From JAWKWH01 sp963669415 (GTDB taxonomy: Bacteria; Pseudomonadota; Alphaproteobacteria; Rhizobiales; Rhizobiaceae), in assembly GCA_963669415.2 (NCBI GenBank), contig CAXXPS010000003.1, positions 930,001 to 994,000 of the forward strand: DNA of 64,000 bases, given 5' to 3'. Position 1 is the first letter of the stretch; the number at the start of each line of letters is the position of its first letter. Both the position numbers and the translations under genes were made by a program. The notes below the pieces were generated by a model that saw only the letters and a program-made list of their open reading frames with translations, searched no databases and was not told the origin of the DNA. This document shows positions 17,970-24,424 of the stretch, piece by piece.

Positions 17970-18824
17970 TCAGTGAACCGGGAAGACCACGTTGGCCTGA
18001 CCGGTTCCGGAACTTGGAAAATATTCGCCGATCAGTTCACCTGCGCCGTCATAGCTGTCCCAGCCGAGCGCGCCAAACAGCATCGCGGTGTCATGCATGC
18101 TGCCTTCGCCGGAACAGTAGAGCGCGTATTCGGGCAGCATTTTCAGAAATGTTGCGATTTCTCCGCTTTGCCAAAGCTCCAGCACACGCAGATCGACCTG
18201 ACGGTTGAACTCACTGGATATGGTGAAAGTGCCATCGTTGGCCTCATAAAGATCATTGTCCCAGATTTTGTGGGATAGGGATCCGGACGCAAGTAACAAG
18301 ACATTGGCATCGCTGTCTCTGATAGCCTCGCCAATCGCTTCACCAAGTTTGCGCGAAGATTCGATGGAATGCACCGTGCACCAGGCGGCCACGGAAACCA
18401 CTTTCAGATCGGCTTCCGAATTCATGTAGCGCATCGGCACCAATGTCCCGTATTCGAGATCGAGTGTGTCAATCTGATGAGAAAGCGTGAAGACGCCCTT
18501 GGCGGTCGCTTTCTCGGCAATGGCATCACCGAGCGCTGGGTTGCCGTCATAGCCATAGGCCATGTTCTGGATGAACTGAGGAAATTCGTGGCTGGTAAAA
18601 ACGCCCTCGAAGCGGGAATTGGAATTGATGTGATAGCCGGCGTTCACCTGCCAGTGAGTGTCAAGCACAACAACTGTGTCGGCTCCTGCTGCTCTGGCGC
18701 GCCGACCGATTTCCTTGTGACCGTCAATGGCCTGTTGCCGCTTGCCATGCAATCTGCCCGGTTGCTCTGAAAGCAGCATTGTTGGAACATGCGTAACCTT
18801 GGCTGCCTGCACAATTTTTCCCAT
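17970..18824 (-). CDS. hpaD: 3,4-dihydroxyphenylacetate 2,3-dioxygenase, LigB/class III type
   Basis: A 284-residue class III extradiol dioxygenase closely matching the E. coli HpaD pattern. It starts MGKIVQAAKVTHVPTM, with DGHKEIGRRARAAGADTVVVLDTHW and LVPMRYMN following. Probable iron ligands are His12, His57 (DTHW) and Glu240 (GEGSMHDT), equivalent to those of LigB. It cleaves homoprotocatechuate to 5-carboxymethyl-2-hydroxymuconate semialdehyde. It is intact and lies 28 bp upstream of the frameshifted VOC-type dioxygenase, to which it is not homologous, so it can supply the ring-cleavage step alone. It is preceded in the operon by the semialdehyde dehydrogenase gene. Confidence 0.92.
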   Translation of the reverse strand: MGKIVQAAKVTHVPTMLLSEQPGRLHGKRQQAIDGHKEIGRRARAAGADTVVVLDTHWQVNAGYHINSNSRFEGVFTSHEFPQFIQNMAYGYDGNPALGDAIAEKATAKGVFTLSHQIDTLDLEYGTLVPMRYMNSEADLKVVSVAAWCTVHSIESSRKLGEAIGEAIRDSDANVLLLASGSLSHKIWDNDLYEANDGTFTISSEFNRQVDLRVLELWQSGEIATFLKMLPEYALYCSGEGSMHDTAMLFGALGWDSYDGAGELIGEYFPSSGTGQANVVFPVH

Positions 18825-18891
18825 GATCTGTTACTCCGGTGGACCGAATTTCAGTTTGTCTTCCCTCAGTCACCGGCCGGTTTGCCCCGGC

Positions 18892-20409
18892 TCATCCGCC
18901 CAGTTTTGGAATATTATGGGCAGTTGTCGCAAATGCTATATTCTTGGTTTCCATATAGAAATCGAATGACCAATCGCCGCCGTCACGCCCAATTCCTGAG
19001 CTTTTTGTGCCACCAAATGGCGTTGGCAAATGGCGTGTATTTTCCGAGTTCACCCAGATCATTCCGGCCTCGAGGCGTTCGGTAAAGCGGAAAGCGCGGG
19101 TGATATCAGAGGTCCACAGATAGCCGGTCAGACCGTATTCCGTGTCATTGGCAATTTCCAGCGCTTCAGCCTCGTCCTTGAATGGTATTGCCGTCAGAAC
19201 CGGTCCGAAAATCTCCTCACGCGCGATGCGCATTTGATTGTTGGCGCCGGTAAAAAGCGTTGGTTCGACATAACAGCCACCACCAGGACCATCGGCTTTT
19301 TGACCGCCGGCAGCGATGGTCGCACCTTCAGCCTTTGCCAAATCGAAATAGGACAATACCTTTTTCTCATGAACCGGGTGGATCAGCGGACCGACAACCG
19401 TTTGGGGATCGAGTGGGTGGCCGACCTTGATACGCTTGGCCTTCTCTGCGACTTTGGCGATGAATGCGTCGTGGATCGATTCGTCGACAAGCAGCCGCGA
19501 AGATGAGGTGCACCGTTCACCGTTCAGCGAGTAGATCATGAATACGGCCGCATCCGCAGCGCGCTCCAGATCCGCGTCGGCAAATACGATCACCGGGTTC
19601 TTGCCGCCCAGTTCGAAATGCGCGCGTTTGAGCGTATCCGCCCCCTGTTTCATGATCATTGAACCGGTCTGGCTCTCGCCAACGAAGCCGAGTGCCTTGA
19701 TATCAGGATGCTCGGTCAATGCTTTGCCGGCATCTTCGCCAAATCCGTTGACAAGGTTCCAAACGCCCTTGGGCAGACCCGCTTCCTCGGCAATCTCGAC
19801 CAGCAAACGTGCAGTGAGTGGAGAGAACTCCGCCGGCTTGTGAACAACGGTGCATCCGGCGGCCAATGCCGGTGCGATCTTCCACGTGGAAAGCATGAAC
19901 GGCGTGTTCCAAGGGGTGATAATGCCAACCGGTCCTATTGGTAGCCGCGTTGTCATATTGACCTGACCGGTCGTTTTCAGCGTCTTACCGTCTCGCGCGT
20001 CGGGCGCCCTGTCGGCAAAGAAACGGAAATTCTCTGCTCCCCGCAAGGCCGCTTTCGACATGAAGCGCAATGACTGTCCTGTGTCCATGCATTCAACGAA
20101 CGCGATTTCTTCGGCGCGTGAAACGATCGCATCGGCGATCGCATGGAGGGTCTTCTTTCGTTCCGTACCGCTGATATCGCGCCAGGCGGCGAACGCTTCT
20201 CTTGCAGCTTTGGCCGCCTTGTCGACGTCCTGCGCATCGCCTTTTGCAACTTTTGCCAATGGTTTCAGGTCGATCGGCGAAATACTCTCAAACGTCTCGC
20301 CCGAGCCTGCTGGAACTGCCTCTCCGTTGATTTGATTCAACACGCCCTCGCCCCGGAAGCGCTTCAGGTAGGCTTCGGCCTTGGCAATATTTTCGTCCAA
20401 TGCGGTCAT
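18892..20409 (-). CDS. hpaE: 5-carboxymethyl-2-hydroxymuconate semialdehyde dehydrogenase
   Basis: A 505-residue aldehyde dehydrogenase superfamily member. GPVGIITPWNTPFMLSTWKIAP (about 155-176) forms part of the NAD site. The general-base glutamate is in HFELGGKNPVIVFADADL near 265, and the nucleophilic cysteine is in YSLNGERCTSSSRLLVD near 299. The C-terminal KSSGIGRDGGDWSFDFYMETKNI is typical of the HpaE/HpcC group. It oxidises the ring-cleavage semialdehyde to 5-carboxymethyl-2-hydroxymuconate. It lies 12 bp after the isomerase gene and upstream of hpaD. The specific assignment rests on operon context; the family assignment is secure. Confidence 0.9.
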   Translation of the reverse strand: MTALDENIAKAEAYLKRFRGEGVLNQINGEAVPAGSGETFESISPIDLKPLAKVAKGDAQDVDKAAKAAREAFAAWRDISGTERKKTLHAIADAIVSRAEEIAFVECMDTGQSLRFMSKAALRGAENFRFFADRAPDARDGKTLKTTGQVNMTTRLPIGPVGIITPWNTPFMLSTWKIAPALAAGCTVVHKPAEFSPLTARLLVEIAEEAGLPKGVWNLVNGFGEDAGKALTEHPDIKALGFVGESQTGSMIMKQGADTLKRAHFELGGKNPVIVFADADLERAADAAVFMIYSLNGERCTSSSRLLVDESIHDAFIAKVAEKAKRIKVGHPLDPQTVVGPLIHPVHEKKVLSYFDLAKAEGATIAAGGQKADGPGGGCYVEPTLFTGANNQMRIAREEIFGPVLTAIPFKDEAEALEIANDTEYGLTGYLWTSDITRAFRFTERLEAGMIWVNSENTRHLPTPFGGTKSSGIGRDGGDWSFDFYMETKNIAFATTAHNIPKLGG

Positions 20410-20421
20410 CGATAATCCCCG

Positions 20422-20808
20422 TTATTGGTCCCGCAACCGCGGATGGATGGCGTTTTTTCGCCAGCTCAGTTCCTTGTCGATTTCGCGAATTTCAAATGAT
20501 AACGCGAAATGTGGAGTTTCGAACAATTCAGAAAGGTATTTGCTTGCGGCCTCGAAGATGGCGTCGCCTGCCTGTTTTTTCGTCGTATGATCCCTCCCCG
20601 TTCCGATGCGCAAAGACATGTCGACAAAAGCATTATCAGGATGCTCGTCCGAAATGGCGTAGCTATCGCAGGCATGGGCACGTACCCTCACCGCTCCGAC
20701 TTCAAAAAGCCCGGTCGCAAGCGCAGCTTCCAACATTGATGTGCAAAACCCGTCCATCGACATTTTGCTGTCGAGATTGCGGCTGTATTCGATCGTCAGG
20801 TGCGGCAC
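20422..20808 (-). CDS. hpaF: 5-carboxymethyl-2-hydroxymuconate delta-isomerase
   Basis: A 128-residue protein with the CHM isomerase (tautomerase fold) start MPHLTIEYSRNLDSK. Pro2 is the expected catalytic base after removal of the initiator methionine. FVDMSLRIGTGRDHTTKKQAGDAIFEA (around 65-91) and LSFEIREID fit the HpaF/HpcD family. It interconverts the enol and keto tautomers of the dehydrogenase product. It is the first gene of the leftward hpaF-hpaE-hpaD unit, and its promoter must lie in the palindrome-rich gap between 20808 and 20906. Confidence 0.92.
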   Translation of the reverse strand: MPHLTIEYSRNLDSKMSMDGFCTSMLEAALATGLFEVGAVRVRAHACDSYAISDEHPDNAFVDMSLRIGTGRDHTTKKQAGDAIFEAASKYLSELFETPHFALSFEIREIDKELSWRKNAIHPRLRDQ

Positions 20809-20825
20809 TTGAATATCTACTCGAT

Positions 20826-20876
20826 GATTGCATCAATCTTGTTAACATGTTAATCAATAATTGCTGATTGTCAATC
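20826..20876. promoter_or_regulatory. Divergent hpa operator region with three palindromes
   Basis: Between hpaF (leftward) and the DapA-like gene (rightward) lie three symmetric elements. GATTG-CAT-CAATC is at 20826-20838, perfect TTAACATGTTAA at 20842-20853, and GATTG-T-CAATC at 20866-20876. The outer two share identical arms, and their centres are about 39 bp apart, flanking the central palindrome. A MarR-type regulator gene sits at the end of the rightward unit, and MarR/HpaR proteins bind palindromes of this size. The arrangement suggests one repressor controlling both units, possibly at more than one site. Promoter elements were not assigned. Confidence 0.55.
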
Positions 20877-20905
20877 CTGCTCCACGCGGCAGTACGGAGG
20901 TAAAC

Positions 20906-21808
20906 ATGCTCTCGCTCGACAAGGATTTTCTCAAAGGGTCGATTCCGCCTTTGGTTACACCATTCAAGAATGGCGAGGTTGACTATGATGCGTATGCCGG
21001 CCTTGTGGAGTTTCAAGCCAACGAGGGTTCTCACGGCGTTCTCGTCAACGGGACCACTTCTGAACCATCGTCGCTTACAGTGGAGGAGCGAAATCGGATT
21101 GTTGATGTCGCCGTCGAAGCTGCAGCGGATGACCTCACTGTGGTCGTCGCGACAGGATCGCAAAGTTATGCTGAGACGGATGCTTTAACGCGTCATGCTG
21201 CATCGAAACCCGGTGTCGATGCCCTTTTGATCGTCACGCCCTACTATTCGCGTCCACCGCAACGCGGCATTGTAGAATATTATCGGCGTCTGAATGAAAT
21301 CCATGACAAACCGTGGATGATCTATCACATCCCCGGCCGGGCGGCCGTAGACGTCAAGATCGATACAGCGCGCCAGATCGATGATGCCTGCCCCACCTTT
21401 GTCGGCATGAAACACGCCTCACTAGACTTGGGGTATGTGTCTGAGCTTTTCGAGGAAATCGATGAAAATTTGCGCGTCTTTGTCGGTCTTGAGGAATTGT
21501 CCTTTCCGATGATGGCCGTAGGCGCCTGCGGCTTGATGAATGCTGTCGGCAATTTGCGTCCGAAACCCTTGGCTGACATGTGCCAGGCGGTCTGGGACAA
21601 CGACCTTGCCGGAGCGCGTCTGCTGCACAGGCAGCTGTTTGAGATAAACAAGGCGGTTTTTTATGATATCAATCCGATTCCAATGAAATACATGATGAAA
21701 CGGCTCGGTATCATGCCGGAAAATGAACATCGGCTACCCCTGATGCCGGCAACCTCGGAATTGGAAAAGCGGCTTGATGGGGTGCTTGCGAAAACCGGGC
21801 TCATCTGA
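20906..21808 (+). CDS. DapA/NanA-family aldolase in the homoprotocatechuate cluster
   Basis: A 300-residue class I lyase of the dihydrodipicolinate synthase family. The ATG at 20906 is chosen because GGAGG sits five bases upstream; the in-frame extension to 20861 overlaps the operator. The Schiff-base lysine is in CPTFVGMKHASLDL, the catalytic tyrosine in LIVTPYYSRPPQRG, and the pyruvate-carboxylate loop is GTTSEPSSLT instead of the usual GTTGESPTL. It cannot be the biosynthetic DapA with any certainty. Its operon suggests pyruvate release from 2,4-dihydroxyhept-2-ene-1,7-dioate, the step HpaI catalyses elsewhere; this is inference. It overlaps the next gene by one base (TGATG). Confidence 0.8.
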   Translation: MLSLDKDFLKGSIPPLVTPFKNGEVDYDAYAGLVEFQANEGSHGVLVNGTTSEPSSLTVEERNRIVDVAVEAAADDLTVVVATGSQSYAETDALTRHAASKPGVDALLIVTPYYSRPPQRGIVEYYRRLNEIHDKPWMIYHIPGRAAVDVKIDTARQIDDACPTFVGMKHASLDLGYVSELFEEIDENLRVFVGLEELSFPMMAVGACGLMNAVGNLRPKPLADMCQAVWDNDLAGARLLHRQLFEINKAVFYDINPIPMKYMMKRLGIMPENEHRLPLMPATSELEKRLDGVLAKTGLI

Positions 21809-22653
21809 TGCGTCTTTGCACATTCGATAATGGCCGTGTCGGTGCGGTAAGCGGCAGCGGTGTTTATGACCTGACCATGCGCGGTGGTTGGACGTCGGTG
21901 CGATCAATCCTCGAACAGGATGAAGTTTCGCGTGCTTTGGCCCTGGCAACCGGGCGGACCGACAAGGCGCTCAGCGAAATTGAACTTGGGTTACCCCTGC
22001 CCGACCCGAACCGGGTTTTCTGTGTGGGCGTCAACTACATGAACCGCAATGAAGAATATAAGGATGGTTCGGGAGCTCCGCGCTATCCTTCGCTTTTTAT
22101 GCGGGGAGCCAGTTCCTTTTCTCCACCCGGAAAACCGTTGATCATTCCGCTGGAGTCAGAGCAACTCGACTATGAAGGCGAAATCGTGCTGGTCATTGGA
22201 AAGGCGGGGCGTCGTATCGCACCGAGACAGGCAATGAACCATGTCGCCGGTTTGACGATTATGAACGAAGGTTCGGTTCGGGACTGGATCCGGCACGGGA
22301 AATTCAATGTGACCCAGGGAAAAAACTTTCAGTGCTCAGGCAGTTTCGGTCCCTGGATCGAAACCGACCTCTCCAAACTGGATGTCGAAAACCTGCAAAT
22401 ATTGACCAAGGTCAATGGTGAGCGCCGTCAGCAGGATACAACTGCATCGATGGCATTTCCGTTTGTTAAAATTGTCGAATATATCTCAACATTCACCAAA
22501 CTTGTTCCGGGCGATATGATAGCGACGGGAACACCAACCGGGGCAGGAGCGCGATTCGATCCACCCAAGTGGCTGAGACCGGGAGATGTAGTCGAGGTTG
22601 AAGTCGAAGGTGTCGGCAAATTGTCCAATCCGGTCGAGGCAGAAGCAGATTGA
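21808..22653 (+). CDS. Fumarylacetoacetate hydrolase family protein, HpaG-like
   Basis: A 281-residue FAH-fold enzyme. A small N-terminal domain (MRLCTFDNGRVGAV) leads into RVFCVGVNYMNRNEEYKDG near residue 70. The metal ligands are visible as the glutamates in LDYEGEIVLVIGK near 115 and the acidic cluster in MNEGSVRDW. KNFQCSGSFGPWIET and GDMIATGTPTGAGAR are further signature blocks. In homoprotocatechuate pathways this family decarboxylates 5-oxopent-3-ene-1,2,5-tricarboxylate and isomerises the product. E. coli HpaG is a tandem duplication of about 430 residues, whereas this is a single unit. It overlaps its upstream neighbour by one base and the regulator by four. Confidence 0.88.
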   Translation: MRLCTFDNGRVGAVSGSGVYDLTMRGGWTSVRSILEQDEVSRALALATGRTDKALSEIELGLPLPDPNRVFCVGVNYMNRNEEYKDGSGAPRYPSLFMRGASSFSPPGKPLIIPLESEQLDYEGEIVLVIGKAGRRIAPRQAMNHVAGLTIMNEGSVRDWIRHGKFNVTQGKNFQCSGSFGPWIETDLSKLDVENLQILTKVNGERRQQDTTASMAFPFVKIVEYISTFTKLVPGDMIATGTPTGAGARFDPPKWLRPGDVVEVEVEGVGKLSNPVEAEAD

Positions 22654-23117
22654 AGTCAACGAACGGCACAAATCATCACGCTGATATCCCTCCCGACACG
22701 AGGAAGTCGCTGCCGATTGCACTGTTGAGGGCACGTGAGGCGGTGATGGCAGGTTTCCGGCCGGTGCTCGCCCGTCATGGCATCACCGAACAGCAATGGC
22801 GGGTCTTGCGTGTGTTGAGCGAGATTGGAAAACCGCTTGATGCCAGTAACCTTGCTTTCAGGGCGTCGATTCTACCACCCAGTCTAACGCGGATACTGAA
22901 GATGCTGAGCGAGCGTCAGATGATCTCCGTTATCCGCGATCGTGGCGACGGGCGCCGGGTCCTGGTTCAAATATCCAAAGGTGGGGAAGATCTTATTCGT
23001 GAAGTTGCTCCAGAGAGCCGTGAAATCTACGCCGATCTTGAGCAGCGTTACGGAGAGGACAAGGTCAGGCTCCTGCTGGAAATGCTTGACGATCTAACGA
23101 CCAAGCTCTCCCGCTGA
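22650..23117 (+). CDS. hpaR: MarR family regulator, HpaR-like
   Basis: A 155-residue winged-helix protein. The recognition region is LDASNLAFRASILPPSLTRILKMLSERQMI (about 68-97), followed by the wing RDRGDGRRVLVQISKGG. LLRAREAVMAGFRPVLARHGITEQQWRVLRVL at the N-terminus is the dimerisation helix pattern of HpaR, the homoprotocatechuate operon repressor. The start is a TTG at 22650 overlapping the previous stop. It is the third gene of the rightward unit, so it is probably autoregulated through the palindromes at 20826-20876. 3,4-dihydroxyphenylacetate or 4-hydroxyphenylacetate are the expected effectors by analogy. Confidence 0.85.
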   Translation: MKSTNGTNHHADIPPDTRKSLPIALLRAREAVMAGFRPVLARHGITEQQWRVLRVLSEIGKPLDASNLAFRASILPPSLTRILKMLSERQMISVIRDRGDGRRVLVQISKGGEDLIREVAPESREIYADLEQRYGEDKVRLLLEMLDDLTTKLSR

Positions 23118-23187
23118 AACGCTGATACCGAATTTTGTGATCCATTCCGGCGATATGGGCGTATGCTCTGCGTGGGAGGATTTTCAG

Positions 23188-23622
23188 ATGATGATCAAAT
23201 CGCTGACGTCGATTCTTGCCGCCGTTGTTGTCGTGCTCTTCACCTACATTCCAACATCAATGGCCGGGGAAGCGGAAATCAAGGCGGCCAAGGATGTTAT
23301 CGATCGACAGATCAAGGCGTTCTTGGCGGACAACAATGCTGCTGCCTATTCCCATGCGGCACCATCGATCAAACAAATGTTCCCGTCGGTAGATCGCTTC
23401 ATGGATATGGTGCGGCGCGGCTATCAGCCGGTCTGGAAACCACGGACCTACGTCTTTGGCAAGTCTGCGGAAATCGACGATCGCCAGATCATGCAACAGG
23501 TCTTTACCACCGGTCCTGACGGCATTCGGTATGAAGCGATCTACACTTTGCAACTGCAGGATGATGGGGGTTACAAAATTACCGGCGTACGGTTACGCAA
23601 GGCAGTTGACGCTGGGGCTTAG
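23188..23622 (+). CDS. DUF4864-type secreted protein
   Basis: A 144-residue protein starting at ATG 23188 (MMIKSLTSILAAVVVVLFTY), preceded by GGGAGGA. A signal peptide is likely cleaved near SMA-GE around residue 27. The mature part (KDVIDRQIKAFLADNNAAAYSHAAPSIKQMFPS ... FMDMVRRGYQPVW) matches the alphaproteobacterial DUF4864 pattern, a small NTF2-like periplasmic domain of unknown role. It stands alone after hpaR and is convergent with exoR. No function can be stated. Confidence 0.75.
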   Translation: MMIKSLTSILAAVVVVLFTYIPTSMAGEAEIKAAKDVIDRQIKAFLADNNAAAYSHAAPSIKQMFPSVDRFMDMVRRGYQPVWKPRTYVFGKSAEIDDRQIMQQVFTTGPDGIRYEAIYTLQLQDDGGYKITGVRLRKAVDAGA

Positions 23623-23637
23623 CAGCATGCTCTTTGA

Positions 23638-24423
23638 TCAGCGATCAGAGTTTTCGAGGATGCTTTGGGACAAAGCCATGGCTGTGCGCCGGTCGCTTTC
23701 GTTGGCAAGCGAAAATGCCTCTTCCTGTATGCCCCTGATCCAGAGCTTGTCGACGGATGAGGCGCGTTCAAGTGCAGCCGTCAAATGGGCCAGTCCCTGA
23801 ACTGCCTTGCCGCTTTTGTAAAGAAGATCGCCCAGCAGCGCCTGCGCACCGGCATGGCCTTTTTCGGTTGCCAACTGCAACCAGCGTCCGGCCTGTTTGA
23901 CATTGCGGCCGACACCGTCGCCGACGAGAAACATCCTGCCCATTTCATATTGCGCCATCGGATTGCGGTAGCTCGCAGCTGCGCGCATGTAATAATCGCG
24001 CGAGGCTACCGGATTGGCTTGCACTGTCGTACCCGGAATTCCATTTTTTAAATATCCGGCGATCGCAACCAGAGCATCAGAAAAATATGGTGCATCGGGA
24101 CTTCCCGGCTCAACGTCCCGCCTCGCAATGTCGAGGAAAAACTTGAATGCTTCCAGATCGTTGCGCTCAACCCCGTCACCTTCCGCATACATGCGGCCAA
24201 GCTTCCAGGTCGCTCCGAGCTGGCCCTGCTCCGAAGCGTAGCGATATGCCTCGACGGCTTCCCGTTTCTTACCCTTTTTGTAGGCAGAGAAACCAAAGCG
24301 AAACACTGCCCAGGGGCTGTCATTCCTCGTCTCAGCATTTTCGCGGTTAAATGTCTGCGCCTGAGCGGATAGACCGGACAGCAAAACCGCAGCAGCTGCT
24401 GCTATGGAGACGGTTCTGTTCAA
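23638..24423 (-). CDS. exoR: ExoR-like periplasmic Sel1-repeat regulator
   Basis: About 261 residues. A TTG at 24423, two bases after the ilvD stop, gives NRTVSIAAAAAVLLSGLSAQAQ, a good signal peptide; longer starts lie inside ilvD. The mature protein carries Sel1-type TPR repeats (EAVEAYRYASEQGQLGATWK, NPMAQYEMGRMFLVGDGVG, GHAGAQALLGDLLYKSG). It follows the rhizobial ExoR plan, including GIPGTTVQANPVASRDYY and the C-terminal DRRTAMALSQSILEN. ExoR binds the sensor kinase ExoS in the periplasm and restrains the ExoS/ChvI system controlling exopolysaccharide and motility. A polysaccharide region lies elsewhere in the window. Assignment is by pattern, not search. Confidence 0.8.
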   Translation of the reverse strand: MNRTVSIAAAAAVLLSGLSAQAQTFNRENAETRNDSPWAVFRFGFSAYKKGKKREAVEAYRYASEQGQLGATWKLGRMYAEGDGVERNDLEAFKFFLDIARRDVEPGSPDAPYFSDALVAIAGYLKNGIPGTTVQANPVASRDYYMRAAASYRNPMAQYEMGRMFLVGDGVGRNVKQAGRWLQLATEKGHAGAQALLGDLLYKSGKAVQGLAHLTAALERASSVDKLWIRGIQEEAFSLANESDRRTAMALSQSILENSDR

Positions 24424-24424
24424 C

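Noticed and set aside
20861..20905. Upstream extension of the DapA-like protein (MLIVNPAPRGSTEVN)
   Set aside because: The extension overlaps an operator palindrome, while a strong GGAGG precedes the ATG at 20906.
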